A stretch of 64,000 nt of DNA from Bradyrhizobium erythrophlei (GCA_900129675.1 FSRD01000001.1:485501-549500), one strand, 5' to 3'; counted from the first letter of the stretch, positions 1 to 9,372 are shown. Notes: a model not told the origin generated them from the sequence alone. Numbers and translations: made by a program.

Positions 1-2
1 TG

Positions 3-521
3 CTGGTTTACCTGGAGCGCACCAGCCCCAAGAGATTCTGCTTCATCATGGATGTTCTTCGCGGCCCCTGGTGTTTAGCACTAGCGGCCTCAGTGGCGCT
101 GATCGCTGTTCTTGCTTCGGTAAACGGGGATCCCGGCGGCACCTCCGCATCGCTCATTCGATTTGTTCGAATGCTTCTAACGGCGTTTTTGGTTTCGCAT
201 GGTTTGAGCGCCAGCTCCTCGGGATTGTTTAACAAGGTTCTGTTATTTCCTTGGGTCAGGCACATGGGGAAAATTAGCTACGGAATTTATGTCTATCACC
301 TATTTACACTTCCGTTGTTGGCTGACGTCTTGCACATCGACGCTCACTTCGGCCTGAGCGGAAAAACCGGAACACTGATAGCCGCGACGATAGAAGCCAT
401 CATTAGCGTATCGCTGGCTCAACTGTCTTGGTCTCTCGTGGAGCTTCCGCTTTCGAGGTTTAAGAACTTGTTCGCCGGCGATTCCGTGCGAGAAACAGGG
501 CCGGTCGTCCAAACTGTATAG
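3..521 (+). CDS. Acyltransferase 3 (OafA/YrhL-like) family protein, C-terminal part, cut by window edge
   Basis: The reading frame is already open at the first bases, so the true start lies before the window. What remains is hydrophobic with several membrane segments and contains GKISYGIYVYH near the middle, which is the hallmark of the last helices of membrane acyltransferases of the acyltransferase-3 family. These proteins transfer acyl groups to surface polysaccharides or lipids, with the active histidine in the missing N-terminal half. The C-terminus (SRFKNLF and a short polar tail) is normal for the family. The substrate cannot be inferred from this fragment. Confidence 0.8.
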   Translation: MVYLERTSPKRFCFIMDVLRGPWCLALAASVALIAVLASVNGDPGGTSASLIRFVRMLLTAFLVSHGLSASSSGLFNKVLLFPWVRHMGKISYGIYVYHLFTLPLLADVLHIDAHFGLSGKTGTLIAATIEAIISVSLAQLSWSLVELPLSRFKNLFAGDSVRETGPVVQTV

Positions 522-1110
522 CCGTTGCCCCCTGCAATGCGAATAGCTTCATTCCCTCGAGCGGCCGGTCGTCGCCTCAATTTCTGAATGACGCTGCGAC
601 CGAGGCTGCGCCCAGGGGCCTCGATGACGTTGAGCGACAGCCATGATATCGGAGCAAACGACCACGTACACGAAGGTCTATCGATGGATCAGCGACGGCA
701 TCTATGCGGGTCCATACGATATCAAAATGGACTGCATCAATTATGAGCTCTCGGCGCCGTTACACCGATAGGCCTCTTTGCGGGTCGTCGCATCGAATTG
801 CGGTGACACTGTCACCGTAATTCCCCCGGCAAACGGAAATAGTCGGTCCAGCCTCTCCCTACTCGATCACCTCGTCGGCACGCAGAACCAGAGCGGACGG
901 GATGATGACACCGAGCGTCCTGGCAGATGCACAAATGAGCATTGCTGACCGCTATCGGACTAATGACGGTTGACCGTGGTCTGGATTTGGCTCAGCCGGA
1001 CGATTTGCAACAGTCGAGGAATGGCCCAAAGGGCAATATCGCACTGACGGCGCGTTGTGGTGTCCTTTCCCCGGTTGATCTTGCTCGTGCTGGCATCCCG
1101 GATGCATCCA
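522..1110. other. Largely non-coding stretch
   Basis: No convincing gene is seen apart from one short open frame (643-771). No hairpin terminator or tRNA is visible. The composition is less regular than in the neighbouring genes, and the stretch may hold decayed coding sequence, for example the missing N-terminal half of the AraC-type gene that follows. Confidence 0.4.
643..771 (+). CDS. Very small hypothetical ORF (42 aa)
   Basis: A short ATG-to-TAG frame. The predicted peptide is tyrosine-rich, with YRWISDGIYAGPYDIK in the middle, which looks more like real protein than random frame. It has no clear ribosome-binding site and no recognised family. It may be a fragment of a decayed gene rather than a functional one. 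Confidence 0.2.
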   Translation: MISEQTTTYTKVYRWISDGIYAGPYDIKMDCINYELSAPLHR

Positions 1111-1545
1111 ATGACCATTGATCCTCACCTCGCCTGTGGGCCGGAACGAACCGATCATCGCATGAGCGAGTTCCATCGCGATCTCGTGCGGCGGGCCGAA
1201 GCGCTCGCCCTTGCCGAGTTCGACGGCATTTTTCGGATTTCAGGCCTTTGCCGCGCCCTTGGGGTGAGCGATCGAACGCTTCGCAAGGCCTTCAACAAGG
1301 CGTACGGCGAGCCCCCTTCTCGCCATTTACGCTTGTTGCGCCTGTCGCTGGCAAGAGGCGCCCTGCTGTCGACGCGCGGAAAGGCCGTTACCGTAACAGA
1401 GGTTGCCACAGGCTTCGGCTTTGTCGAACTAGGCCGCTTTTCGGTGGAGTATCGCAAGATTTTCGGCGAAAGCCCTTCGTCGACGCGGTTGCGCGGCTCT
1501 CGTTCCAACTTAAGTCAGCAACCTTGTCAGGTTCGAGCCGAATAG
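1111..1545 (+). CDS. AraC-family helix-turn-helix protein, DNA-binding domain only
   Basis: The protein consists almost entirely of an AraC-type double helix-turn-helix. The first HTH is around RISGLCRALGVSDRTLRKAF and the second around VTEVATGFGFVELGRFSVEYRKIFGESP, the conserved signature end of the family. Typical AraC regulators have about 150-200 more residues at the N-terminus for ligand binding or dimerisation, and these are absent. Starts at 1057 (GTG), 1111 (ATG) or 1162 (ATG) are all possible. I chose 1111 without a strong ribosome-binding site. Either this is a natural short form or the gene has lost its 5' half into the preceding non-coding stretch. Target genes are unknown. Confidence 0.65.
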   Translation: MTIDPHLACGPERTDHRMSEFHRDLVRRAEALALAEFDGIFRISGLCRALGVSDRTLRKAFNKAYGEPPSRHLRLLRLSLARGALLSTRGKAVTVTEVATGFGFVELGRFSVEYRKIFGESPSSTRLRGSRSNLSQQPCQVRAE

Positions 1546-1678
1546 CTGTTGCATCGCCTGTCCTGGCTGCAAAGCCATTCTATAGCGACATCCAATCGAA
1601 CCGCTGGGATGCTGCCGACCAGCACATCGCCCCCAAAGCATCGCGTCGCGGCAGCCAACTTCATGGAAGGGTCATCCA

Positions 1679-2482
1679 ATGAAGGGATTATTTGCGGCAT
1701 CCCGTCACCGCTATCTTGGGATTCCGGCAGCGATCATTTCGATCTACGTACTGGTCAGCTATCTGGTTTTGCCGGCAACCTGGACCCGGGTCGAACATGA
1801 GCCCGGTCTGTCAAAGCGGGCGATGGTGACGTCGACGGCGCAGGGAATACCCGGGGGACCCATCAACGTCGGCCTGATCGGGAGCCGAGAGGATGTGGTT
1901 TCGGCGTTTCATGCCGCCGGGTGGTATCCGGCCGATCCCGTTACGTTGCGGAGCAGCGTGGAAATCATTGGAAGCGTGCTACTCGATCGCGCATACAACG
2001 ACGCTCCCGTCAGTCCACTCTATTTCGACGGCCGGCGCGAGGATCTGGCGTTCGAAAAGCCTGACGGAAGAAGCGCCGACCGCAGGCAGCACGTCCGCCT
2101 CTGGATGGTTCTGGAGAGCGGCGCCGACGGCGGTCCCGTATGGCTGGGATCGGCGAGCTTCGACAGCGGGGTAACCCTGAGCCGCGATACCGGCCAGGTT
2201 ACGCACAAGATCGCACCGAACATCGATCAGGAGCGCGACCGCCTGATAACCGGACTGGACCTCGCCCGGATGGTTCTCAGCATCTATCAGATCAGGGGGA
2301 TTGGCCCGACCTTGAACGGCCGCAATGGCGAAGGCGATCCCTATTACACTGACGGCGAGATATGGATGGCGAAACTGGTGCCGCTCGGAGAGAAAGCCCC
2401 CACACCGGCGAAGCTTCTGCCGGCCCCGGCCCTGATCCAGGTGAAAGACAAAATGTTTTCTTGGGCTTCATCCTCTGGCTGA
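1679..2482 (+). CDS. LssY C-terminal-domain membrane-anchored protein
   Basis: A 267-residue protein with one N-terminal membrane segment (about residues 12-35) followed by a soluble domain. The conserved blocks PINVGLIGSREDVVSAFHAAGW, YNDAPVSPLYFDGR and QHVRLWMV match the LssY C-terminal domain, a family often attached to PAP2 phosphatases but also found alone, as here. The function of the domain is not established. A GGAAGGG ribosome-binding site lies just before the ATG. The gene stands alone between an AraC-type gene and a convergent small gene. Confidence 0.75.
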   Translation: MKGLFAASRHRYLGIPAAIISIYVLVSYLVLPATWTRVEHEPGLSKRAMVTSTAQGIPGGPINVGLIGSREDVVSAFHAAGWYPADPVTLRSSVEIIGSVLLDRAYNDAPVSPLYFDGRREDLAFEKPDGRSADRRQHVRLWMVLESGADGGPVWLGSASFDSGVTLSRDTGQVTHKIAPNIDQERDRLITGLDLARMVLSIYQIRGIGPTLNGRNGEGDPYYTDGEIWMAKLVPLGEKAPTPAKLLPAPALIQVKDKMFSWASSSG

Positions 2483-2554
2483 CGTTTGCCGGTCCAGCGG
2501 AGTGAATCTGTTCGACAGCAATACCATCCTGAAAACAGGTGTCGCGTCAGGACG

Positions 2555-2863
2555 TCAACGAGCCCACGGCCCCATCTCTAAACACGTCGCGAGACTGACG
2601 TAGCTCGGTGTGCCGCCGATGCTCTCCTGCGGAATGCACTGCGCCTTGCTGGAAGCGGAGTATTTCGACCATTGGCGCACCAGCCGCTGCCGCGCCCTGG
2701 TTTCGTCTCCGATGCAGGTCTTTGATGACTGATCGACTGTGAGCCCGGCTGTCGCCGCCAGGTCGAGCCTGCAGCTTCGTGAAATATCAAACGCCGGCAC
2801 CCCGTCCGCGACCGCAACGACCAGCTGCGAACTCACGACGATCATGGAAATGGATATTGGCAT
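2555..2863 (-). CDS. Small exported protein of a Rhizobiales-type hypothetical family (102 aa)
   Basis: The chosen ATG has a clear AGGGAG ribosome-binding site; an upstream in-frame start would add 18 residues without one. The N-terminus is hydrophobic (SMIVVSSQLVVAVADG) and may be a signal peptide. The mature part carries three cysteines and the phrase QWSKYSASSKAQCIPQ, which I recall from small proteins common in Bradyrhizobium genomes. No biochemical function is known to me. It lies just downstream of the two-component genes on the same strand, 60 bases after the lone receiver, so it may belong to that operon. Confidence 0.7.
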   Translation of the reverse strand: MPISISMIVVSSQLVVAVADGVPAFDISRSCRLDLAATAGLTVDQSSKTCIGDETRARQRLVRQWSKYSASSKAQCIPQESIGGTPSYVSLATCLEMGPWAR

Positions 2864-2923
2864 CGTTGCGCTCCCTGCATGTTCTTTTGGCTCGCTTGAA
2901 GCGCGGAGCGTGCTCACCCTGCG

Positions 2924-3301
2924 CTAGTTTGTGCTCCGCGTCCCGACCGCTTTTCCGATAGCCTCAAACAATGCCTGTTCCTGCAGCGGCTTTCGCAGGC
3001 TCGCCACAAACCCTGGTTTGTGCTCGCTCAACGCGACGTTGTCATGTGCGGAAATCAGGATCATCGGAATTGTTATGCCGTTGCTTGCGAGATGCTGCTG
3101 CAGTTCCAAACCGTTCATCTCGGGCATCTGGAGATCGACAATCAGACACTCGGGAAGACCAGTGGGCAATGCCGCGAGCAATTCCCGTCCGGATACAAAA
3201 GTTCGCGCATGAAATGAATGCGTACGCAACAACCGGCTCAAAGCCTTGAGCACGGCCGGATCATCGTCCACAATCGCAATCCACGGGGAAGCTTCCGTCA
3301 T
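2924..3301 (-). CDS. Single-domain response regulator (receiver only)
   Basis: A 125-residue CheY-like receiver with no output domain. The acidic pocket is IVDDDP at the N-terminus, the phospho-acceptor aspartate lies in LIVDLQMPEMNG, and the conserved lysine is in LRKPLQ near the end. It follows the LuxR-type regulator and sensor kinase on the same strand, so it is probably phosphorylated by the same kinase or drains phosphate from it. Such lone receivers often act as phosphate sinks or through protein contacts. Confidence 0.85.
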   Translation of the reverse strand: MTEASPWIAIVDDDPAVLKALSRLLRTHSFHARTFVSGRELLAALPTGLPECLIVDLQMPEMNGLELQQHLASNGITIPMILISAHDNVALSEHKPGFVASLRKPLQEQALFEAIGKAVGTRSTN

Positions 3302-3360
3302 GAAAGACTATTGCTGGTGCGGCGAGCGCGCGTCGAGTTGGCCCTTGGGCCAATGCTCCG

Positions 3361-3978
3361 CTATTTCGTACGGCTGAGCTTCTCGGCCATGCGGACCAGG
3401 TCGGCCACGGTGCGAATGCCCAATTTCTCCATCATCCGGCTGCGGTGGACCTTGATGGTCTTTTCGACCGTACCCAGGTCGCCGGCGATCTGCTTGTTGA
3501 GGCGACCTGCCACGACATGGGTCAGAACTTCGCGTTCGCGCGGGGTCAGAGTATCGACCTTCGCCTGCATCGATTCCAGCTCGGATTGAAGCCGGCGCAT
3601 CTCGGCATCCCTGCCTTCAGCACGGGATACGGCCTCGAACAAATCGACGTCCTTCACGGGTTTGGTCAGGAAATCGATCGCCCCGGCTTTCATGGCCCGC
3701 ACGCTGGTCGGGATATCACCTTTGCCGGTGACGAACACGACCGGACGATGAAAGCCATTTGCGACCGTCAGCGCGCGCTGAAGCTCCAGACCGTCAAGAC
3801 CGGGCATCGAGACATCGAGGACCGCACAGCCGGGAACGGTCGCATCGTGCTCTTCCAGGAACACCCGCGGTGACAAATATGGCCTGACATCATAGCCCTT
3901 GCCGCGGAGCAGCCTGGACAAGGCCTTGAGGACTCCGGCGTCATCATCGACGAGATAGACTATGAATTTATCCGTCAT
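3361..3978 (-). CDS. FixJ/NarL-type response regulator (receiver + LuxR HTH)
   Basis: A 205-residue DNA-binding response regulator. The receiver (about residues 1-120) has VYLVDDD, the phospho-acceptor aspartate in CAVLDVSMPGLDG, and the lysine in LTKPVKD. The LuxR-type HTH starts at LTPREREVLTHVVAG and carries GTVEKTIKVHRSRMMEKLG. The layout and sequence style match FixJ/TodT-type regulators. Its start overlaps the stop of the kinase gene by four bases (ATGA), indicating translational coupling and strong pairing. Target promoters are not evident. Confidence 0.9.
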   Translation of the reverse strand: MTDKFIVYLVDDDAGVLKALSRLLRGKGYDVRPYLSPRVFLEEHDATVPGCAVLDVSMPGLDGLELQRALTVANGFHRPVVFVTGKGDIPTSVRAMKAGAIDFLTKPVKDVDLFEAVSRAEGRDAEMRRLQSELESMQAKVDTLTPREREVLTHVVAGRLNKQIAGDLGTVEKTIKVHRSRMMEKLGIRTVADLVRMAEKLSRTK

Positions 3979-5849
3979 GCAGTACCGAATGCGGCCTTCT
4001 GAACTGGCAACGAAAATCCCGCAATGGCCCCTCCGCCCTCACCGTTGACCAGAGTCAGCTTGCCCTGATGCGCCTGGATGATCGTCGAACAGAGGGCAAG
4101 ACCCAGGCCGAGCCCATGGTCCTTGGTGGTGTAAAATGGCTCGAACACGTGGTCGTTCAGCTTAGGCGGAATGCCATGTCCCCGATCCTTTACGCGCACG
4201 TCAACCGTTCCAGCTTGCTCTTCTCGCGTTGAGATGAGGATAGACCGTTGAGCCGGCGGGGTCGAGGTCATGGCGTCCATTGCATTCATGACAAGATTAA
4301 GCAGCACTTGCTGCAGCTGAACGGAATCGCCCCGTGTCACAAACTCGCTGTTCTGCAGATCAAGCCTGACGTTGATATCGCGGCCGATCAATTCGCTGTT
4401 CAACAGGCTGATTGTCGATCTCACAAGGTCATTGATATTGACGTATTCCCCTTTCCGTTCGCCTTTCTTCAGAAGACTGCGCAGACGGTGGATCACCTCG
4501 CCGGCACGATTGTCTTCATGAACAATCTCCTGCAGGGCGTCGCGAATTTCGGCGAGGTCCGGCGACTTCTGAGCCAAAAGGTGCAGAGCCGCCTGGGCAT
4601 TTGACAGGATCGCCGTAAGCGGTTGGTTGATCTCGTGCGCGATCGAGCCGGACAGTTCACCCAGTAGGGAGACGCGCATCAGATGCGCAACCTCCTGTCG
4701 CTGAAGGGCAGCTTCAGCCTCGGCTTCCCGCCGACGGCCGCCCTGAAACAGAACATAACCGATAAGAATGGACTGGAGTGGGATGATCGCCGCGACGGCC
4801 ATGATCGGCCAGCGATACTGCTCCCACATGGACGGCTGACGAAAGTGCACGACGCTCTCGTGCGGCAGTCGAGCCTCGCTGATGCCCCACCGCTGCAATT
4901 CCCGGCTGTCATACGCCGGCGGTCCGAACCGTACGGATGGCGGATCGAGGGAGCTTGGCTTGTCTCCCTTGAGTATTCGCAGGGCCACGTCCGCTCCCTG
5001 CTGGCCCAGAGCCTTGGTTTGCATCAAGGGACCACCCACGATGCCACGGCCCAATTGATAATCTCCTATCCCGAAAATCGGTACGGCAGAGATTTCTCGC
5101 ATCGCCTCCAATGCGCGATCTTCCGAATACGGAACTCCGGCGGCGTCTTCGGAAAGCAGAAACCAGAAGATTACGGACTGAGCCGGCATCCTGGCGGCCC
5201 GTTCCTCCATTTCGCTCAACGTCAAATCATTGAACCAGGTGATGTTTACGCGGTCCGCGAATTGCTCAAAGGCACGGCGAAGCTCCGACGTCCAATATCT
5301 TTCAACCGGAGAATTTCCCACCACCACAGCCAAATTCTTCGTTTGCGGGAGCAACTGCAGGATGTTTTCCACATAGGCCGGAAGGTCGAGATCCAGAAGC
5401 ACGCCAGTATCGCGCTCGGTGCGTGTCGCGCCGGGAATGCGACGAATATCGGCGCCGAGAATCAGCATGGGCGCCAGTGGGAATAGTTGTGCTCGATTCC
5501 GCTGCAGGAAAAATGCCGCCGGAGCACCCACCGGCACGATCAGATCGGGCGGCTGCCAAGAAAGCAGCGCCTTGATGTATTCGGTGAAAGGCCCGTCGTC
5601 GCTGGTGTCCTTAGCGCGCGTTGTATCAAGGGAAACCTCATAGAGGTTGATCGGCTGTGGAGACCTCTTGATGATTTCCGCCCGGAAACTCGCTGCCATA
5701 TCGCTCCACGGCGAATAGGCATGACCAAAAGCGTGCAGCATCAGCACGCGCTTAGGCTCTGCCGCGCGCGATTCCACCGCGAGCAGCGAAAGGAGAGCCA
5801 CACTCCACCAAACTATGCGAGTCCCTATCATCGAGGAGGAGACCGCCAT
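3975..5849 (-). CDS. Sensor histidine kinase with periplasmic ABC-binding-protein-like sensor
   Basis: Signal peptide or anchor at about residues 8-28, then a periplasmic domain of about 310 residues resembling the ABC substrate-binding fold (RVLMLHAFGHAYSPWSD, PDLIVPVGAPAA). A transmembrane helix follows near residue 350, then a HisKA domain with phosphorylated histidine in HEINQPLTAIL and an ATPase domain (NLVMNAMDAM, DRGHGIP, GLGLGLAL). The family senses a small molecule in the periplasm and phosphorylates the regulator encoded next. I chose the ATG at 5849; an upstream TTG at 5870 is also in frame. It is followed with a four-base overlap by the FixJ-type regulator. The ligand is unknown. 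Confidence 0.88.
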   Translation of the reverse strand: MAVSSSMIGTRIVWWSVALLSLLAVESRAAEPKRVLMLHAFGHAYSPWSDMAASFRAEIIKRSPQPINLYEVSLDTTRAKDTSDDGPFTEYIKALLSWQPPDLIVPVGAPAAFFLQRNRAQLFPLAPMLILGADIRRIPGATRTERDTGVLLDLDLPAYVENILQLLPQTKNLAVVVGNSPVERYWTSELRRAFEQFADRVNITWFNDLTLSEMEERAARMPAQSVIFWFLLSEDAAGVPYSEDRALEAMREISAVPIFGIGDYQLGRGIVGGPLMQTKALGQQGADVALRILKGDKPSSLDPPSVRFGPPAYDSRELQRWGISEARLPHESVVHFRQPSMWEQYRWPIMAVAAIIPLQSILIGYVLFQGGRRREAEAEAALQRQEVAHLMRVSLLGELSGSIAHEINQPLTAILSNAQAALHLLAQKSPDLAEIRDALQEIVHEDNRAGEVIHRLRSLLKKGERKGEYVNINDLVRSTISLLNSELIGRDINVRLDLQNSEFVTRGDSVQLQQVLLNLVMNAMDAMTSTPPAQRSILISTREEQAGTVDVRVKDRGHGIPPKLNDHVFEPFYTTKDHGLGLGLALCSTIIQAHQGKLTLVNGEGGGAIAGFSLPVQKAAFGTA

Positions 5850-6395
5850 TCCACTTGCAACAGCTAGCAAGTCACAAAACTGGCGCCTGAAGGCGCGGCA
5901 CTAGAGCGTAAATTCAATCCTACCACGATTTCCCGGCCTGTCTCGCCCGGCGCGAGAGGCATTTTGGCAGCAAAATCAACGGGCGAGAGTTTATCTGGGC
6001 GATAAGCCCGATTGTCGTGGCCGCTAATACGGAATGGCAGCCGACCCGCAAACAGCCATCAGCACGATCAATCCGATCGCGATTCCCATGATCTTCCGTC
6101 GGATGGACAGGTTGATCATGTTCCGACCTCTTCGGGGTGCCAGCCGCAACTGTTCCACATTCGGGCTATGGTGCCAAGCTGGGTTGTATTCTGTCAGCAA
6201 AACTCAATGACGCAACATTGGCCCTGAGGGCAGGCTGGATCGCACAGCGCCTCGGACGAACGACAAAGGCAGGCAACGGGACTGCAGAGAGCTGCGCTCG
6301 ATGTTGGACCACGGTCCAATAGCGGCGATGGTTTCTCCTACGTAGCGTATCTCCGCTGAGATGCGGGTCGATCATCGGTTGGGAGGTGACGCTTG
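5850..6395. other. Intergenic region between divergent kinase and sulfatase-maturase genes
   Basis: About 540 bases that must hold the promoters of the two-component operon (leftward) and of the sulfatase cluster (rightward). The only coding-like content is a 31-residue leftward frame at 6024-6119. No clear promoter boxes or terminators could be assigned by eye. Confidence 0.4.
6024..6119 (-). pseudogene. N-terminal remnant of a membrane receptor (chemoreceptor- or cyclase-like)
   Basis: A 31-residue frame with an AGAGG ribosome-binding site. It encodes INLSIRRKIMGIAIGLIVLM, which resembles the cytoplasmic lead-in and first membrane helix of chemoreceptors and membrane-bound cyclases, and then stops. 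No continuation was found in other frames. It may be the stub of a deleted receptor gene, or a genuine small membrane peptide. Confidence 0.4.
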
Positions 6396-7394
6396 ATGAC
6401 GGTGCACCCTGCGGCAAATCTTACGTCCGACCTCACCATTTGTGACAGTCCTTCGGACATTGATAAAATGGTCTGGATCCCTGGTGGCACTTTTCGCATG
6501 GGATCGGACAGGCATTATCCGGAAGAAGCCCCGGCGCATCGCGTCACCGTGGACGGCTTCTGGATGGACCGTCATCCCGTGACGAACCGGCAATTCAGGG
6601 AATTCGTAAGGGCTACTAAGCACGTCACCGTTGCCGAGATCACGCCCGATCCGAAGGATTATCCCGGAATCCTCCCGCACATGGTCTATGCGGGCTCGCT
6701 GATGTTCTTGCCACCCGACCATCCGGTCGATCTCCGCGACTTCAGCCAGTGGTGGACGTTCGCCAAGGGCGCGCAATGGCGGCATCCCTACGGACCCGGA
6801 AGCAACATTCGTGGTCTGGACGATCATCCCGTTGTGCATGTGGCATTCAACGATGCGCTCGCCTATGCGCAATGGGCTGGCAAGGATTTGCCAACCGAAG
6901 CGGAATGGGAGTTTGCAGCGCGCGGCGGGCTGGACGGCGCCGAGTTCGCGTGGGGCGATGAGTTCACACCTCACGGCCGTCACATGGCCAATACCTGGCA
7001 GGGCGAGTTTCCGCGCCAGAACACCAATGCCGACGGCTTCGAACGCACGTCGCCGGTCACCGCGTTCCCGCCGAACGGCTACGGTCTATACGACATGATC
7101 GGCAACGTCTGGGAGTGGACGGCTGACTGGTACTCGCCGCGGCACGAAGCCGATGCCCCAAAAGCCTGCTGCATTCCGGAGAACCCACGCGGCGGGCGTG
7201 AGGTCGACAGCTACGACCCCAGAACGACCAACGTGAAAATTCCGCGGAAGGTCATCAAAGGCGGCTCGCATTTATGCGCGCCGAATTACTGCCGACGTTA
7301 CCGACCGGCAGCGCGACACGCGGAGCCGGTCGACACATCCACGAGTCATCTTGGCTTTCGATGCGTCAGGCGAGGAGCCGCTGACGCATCATAA
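6396..7394 (+). CDS. Formylglycine-generating enzyme (sulfatase maturase) family protein
   Basis: A 332-residue protein of the FGE-sulfatase (SUMF1-like) family. It opens with IPGGTFRMGSD and carries PTEAEWEFAARGG, NVWEWTADWY and HLGFRCVRR, the standard blocks of the fold. The two cysteines of the copper-binding active site of true FGEs are present near residues 294 and 299 (GGSHLCAPNYCRRYRPAAR), so it should be an active aerobic maturase that converts a sulfatase cysteine to formylglycine. The ATG follows a GGGAGGTGA ribosome-binding site. It starts a three-gene run with two arylsulfatases, its likely substrates. No signal peptide is visible, as expected for modification before export. Confidence 0.93.
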   Translation: MTVHPAANLTSDLTICDSPSDIDKMVWIPGGTFRMGSDRHYPEEAPAHRVTVDGFWMDRHPVTNRQFREFVRATKHVTVAEITPDPKDYPGILPHMVYAGSLMFLPPDHPVDLRDFSQWWTFAKGAQWRHPYGPGSNIRGLDDHPVVHVAFNDALAYAQWAGKDLPTEAEWEFAARGGLDGAEFAWGDEFTPHGRHMANTWQGEFPRQNTNADGFERTSPVTAFPPNGYGLYDMIGNVWEWTADWYSPRHEADAPKACCIPENPRGGREVDSYDPRTTNVKIPRKVIKGGSHLCAPNYCRRYRPAARHAEPVDTSTSHLGFRCVRRGAADAS

Positions 7395-7411
7395 AAAGGG
7401 AGAGCGACGCC

Positions 7412-9196
7412 ATGTTGGATTCCATATTCAATGACAAGCCGCTTTCTGCCGCGACGCCGCCAAGCAAGGCGTCCGGTTGTCTCAAGCGATCCTGCGCCGC
7501 CTTGTTGAGCGCATCGATGTTGATGTCGCTGTCCGGACTGATCAGCACGCCGGTGGTGGCGCAGCAACCGCAGAAACCCAACATCGTCTTCATCATGGGC
7601 GACGACATCGGCTGGATGCAGCCGAGCATCTACCACCGCGGCCTGATGGTCGGCGAAACGCCGAACATCGATCGGATCGGCAACGAAGGCGCGATCTTCA
7701 TGGACTACGTTGCCATGCAGAGCTGCACCTCCGGCCGCAACGCCTTCTTTACCGGCATGTATCCGCTGCGCACGGGCATGATTCCTCCACAGCTTCCCGG
7801 CAGCCCGTCCTACCTGCGGCCCGGTACGCCGGCGCTTGCGCAGTTCCTGTACGATCTCGGCTACACCACCGGCGAGTTCGGCAAGAATCACCTTGGCGAC
7901 CATACTGCGGCTTTGCCGACGGCCCACGGCTTCCAGGAGTACTGGGGCTACCTCTACCACCTCGACGCGATGCAGCAGGTGAGCTTCCCTGACATCAATT
8001 CGACACCAACCGTGCAGGCCGTCGCGCCGCCGTGCAAGAACACGCCGATTCCCGGTATTCCGGACGTCCCCGGCGCGGTGGACCAAAAGACGACGCTCTG
8101 CCTGATGCCCCCGCGCCCGGTGCTCTGGTGCAAGTCTACCGACGGCACGGAGAAGAACCAGATGTGCAAGGACGAGGGCCCGCTGACTCTGGAGCGGTCG
8201 AAGACGGTGGACGAGGAAATCTCGGCCAAGGTCGTCGACTTCCTTGATCGCAACGACCCCAAGAAGACCAACAAGCCTTTCTTCGTCTGGTACAATCCTG
8301 CGCGCATGCACGTCACGACCGTGTTGTCGCAGAAGTATATGGACATGGTCGGAGAACCCGGCGGTAAAGACTGGGGGGTCAACGAAGCCGGCATGAAGCA
8401 GATGGATGACAACATCGGCGTCGTTCTCAAGAAGCTGGAAGACATCGGGCAGCTCGACAACACCATCGTCGTTTTCACGACCGACAATGGTGCCGAGGCA
8501 ATCAGCTTCCCGGACGGCGGCGTCACCCCGTTCAAGGGACAAAAGGGTGAGGCTTGGGAGGGCGGCTACCGTGCCCCGATGGTCGTACGCTGGCCGGGCC
8601 ACATCAAGCCCGGCACGGTCAAGAACCAGCTATTTGCCGCGCTCGACTGGGTGCCCACGTTGGTCGATATCGCCGGCGGACCCAAGGGCGACGGGCTGAA
8701 GACGCAGATCGAGGCTGGTTCGTACCCCGGCATCGTCAAGACTACGCTCGACGGTTTCGACCAGCGCGCGTACCTTGAAGGCACCAGCGAAAAGTCAGCG
8801 CGCAACTTCTTCTTCTATTTCTCGGGCGCGACCCCATCGGCCGTTCGCTACAAGAACTGGAAGATGTACTACACGATGTCGCAGCCCGGGCCGGCCGGCT
8901 GGATCCTGCCGCTCATCCCCTTCCACTTCACCTTGGTCAATAACATCAAGCGCGATCCCTTCGAGCAGGCGGTCGGCATCGATCAGAAGACGGCCATGAG
9001 CCTGGGCGGTGCGCTCGGTGGCCCGGTGACCGCCTTCCAATACGACTGGAACATGCTGCCGATCGGCCAGCAGCTCTGGTTGGAGCACCTGCTGTCGTAC
9101 GAGAAGTTCCCGCCGCTGCAGGCTCCCGAGAGCTACAACCTCAGTGGGATCCTAGATCAGGTCAAGAAGTCTAATGCCAGTCACGCGAGCGACTAG
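7412..9196 (+). CDS. Exported arylsulfatase (type I sulfatase) 1
   Basis: A 594-residue sulfatase. An N-terminal hydrophobic signal (about residues 26-50, ending VVAQQ) is followed by the alkaline-phosphatase-like sulfatase fold. Metal ligands lie in NIVFIMGDDIGW, the nucleophile site is CTSGR at about 105-109, GKNHLGD and MHVTT supply active-site Lys/His residues, and FTTDNGAE gives the Asp-Asn pair. The cysteine should be converted to formylglycine by the maturase encoded 17 bases upstream. The third position of the motif is Ser instead of the usual Pro or Ala. Ribosome-binding site GGGAGAG. An inserted region with four cysteines (about 209-250) is absent from the second sulfatase. Confidence 0.93.
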   Translation: MLDSIFNDKPLSAATPPSKASGCLKRSCAALLSASMLMSLSGLISTPVVAQQPQKPNIVFIMGDDIGWMQPSIYHRGLMVGETPNIDRIGNEGAIFMDYVAMQSCTSGRNAFFTGMYPLRTGMIPPQLPGSPSYLRPGTPALAQFLYDLGYTTGEFGKNHLGDHTAALPTAHGFQEYWGYLYHLDAMQQVSFPDINSTPTVQAVAPPCKNTPIPGIPDVPGAVDQKTTLCLMPPRPVLWCKSTDGTEKNQMCKDEGPLTLERSKTVDEEISAKVVDFLDRNDPKKTNKPFFVWYNPARMHVTTVLSQKYMDMVGEPGGKDWGVNEAGMKQMDDNIGVVLKKLEDIGQLDNTIVVFTTDNGAEAISFPDGGVTPFKGQKGEAWEGGYRAPMVVRWPGHIKPGTVKNQLFAALDWVPTLVDIAGGPKGDGLKTQIEAGSYPGIVKTTLDGFDQRAYLEGTSEKSARNFFFYFSGATPSAVRYKNWKMYYTMSQPGPAGWILPLIPFHFTLVNNIKRDPFEQAVGIDQKTAMSLGGALGGPVTAFQYDWNMLPIGQQLWLEHLLSYEKFPPLQAPESYNLSGILDQVKKSNASHASD

Positions 9197-9222
9197 CAGC
9201 CTCTGACGAACCCTAACCAGGT

Positions 9223-9245
9223 GGGCGCCCCACGACGGGGCGCCC
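9223..9245 (+). terminator. Strong GC hairpin between the two sulfatase genes
   Basis: Nine-base perfect arms GGGCGCCCC and GGGGCGCCC around a five-base loop lie 26 bases after the first sulfatase stop. There is no T-tract, so it may be an attenuator or mRNA-stabilising hairpin rather than an efficient terminator. Confidence 0.5.
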
Positions 9246-9372
9246 GCCAACGGAATAGCGAGCAAAGTGATAAGGGCCCGCGCCGGGCCGGTCCGCATCT
9301 CCACAAGCCACGTCGGCTTCCGATGCATCAAGCGAACTGGACCAGTTGCATCACAACAGAGAGGAGCACGTC

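Noticed and set aside
7346..8602. Long open frame of 418 codons opposite sulfatase 1
   Set aside because: Mirror of a GC-rich gene; His/Arg/Val-rich with no motif, and the plus-strand gene is certain.
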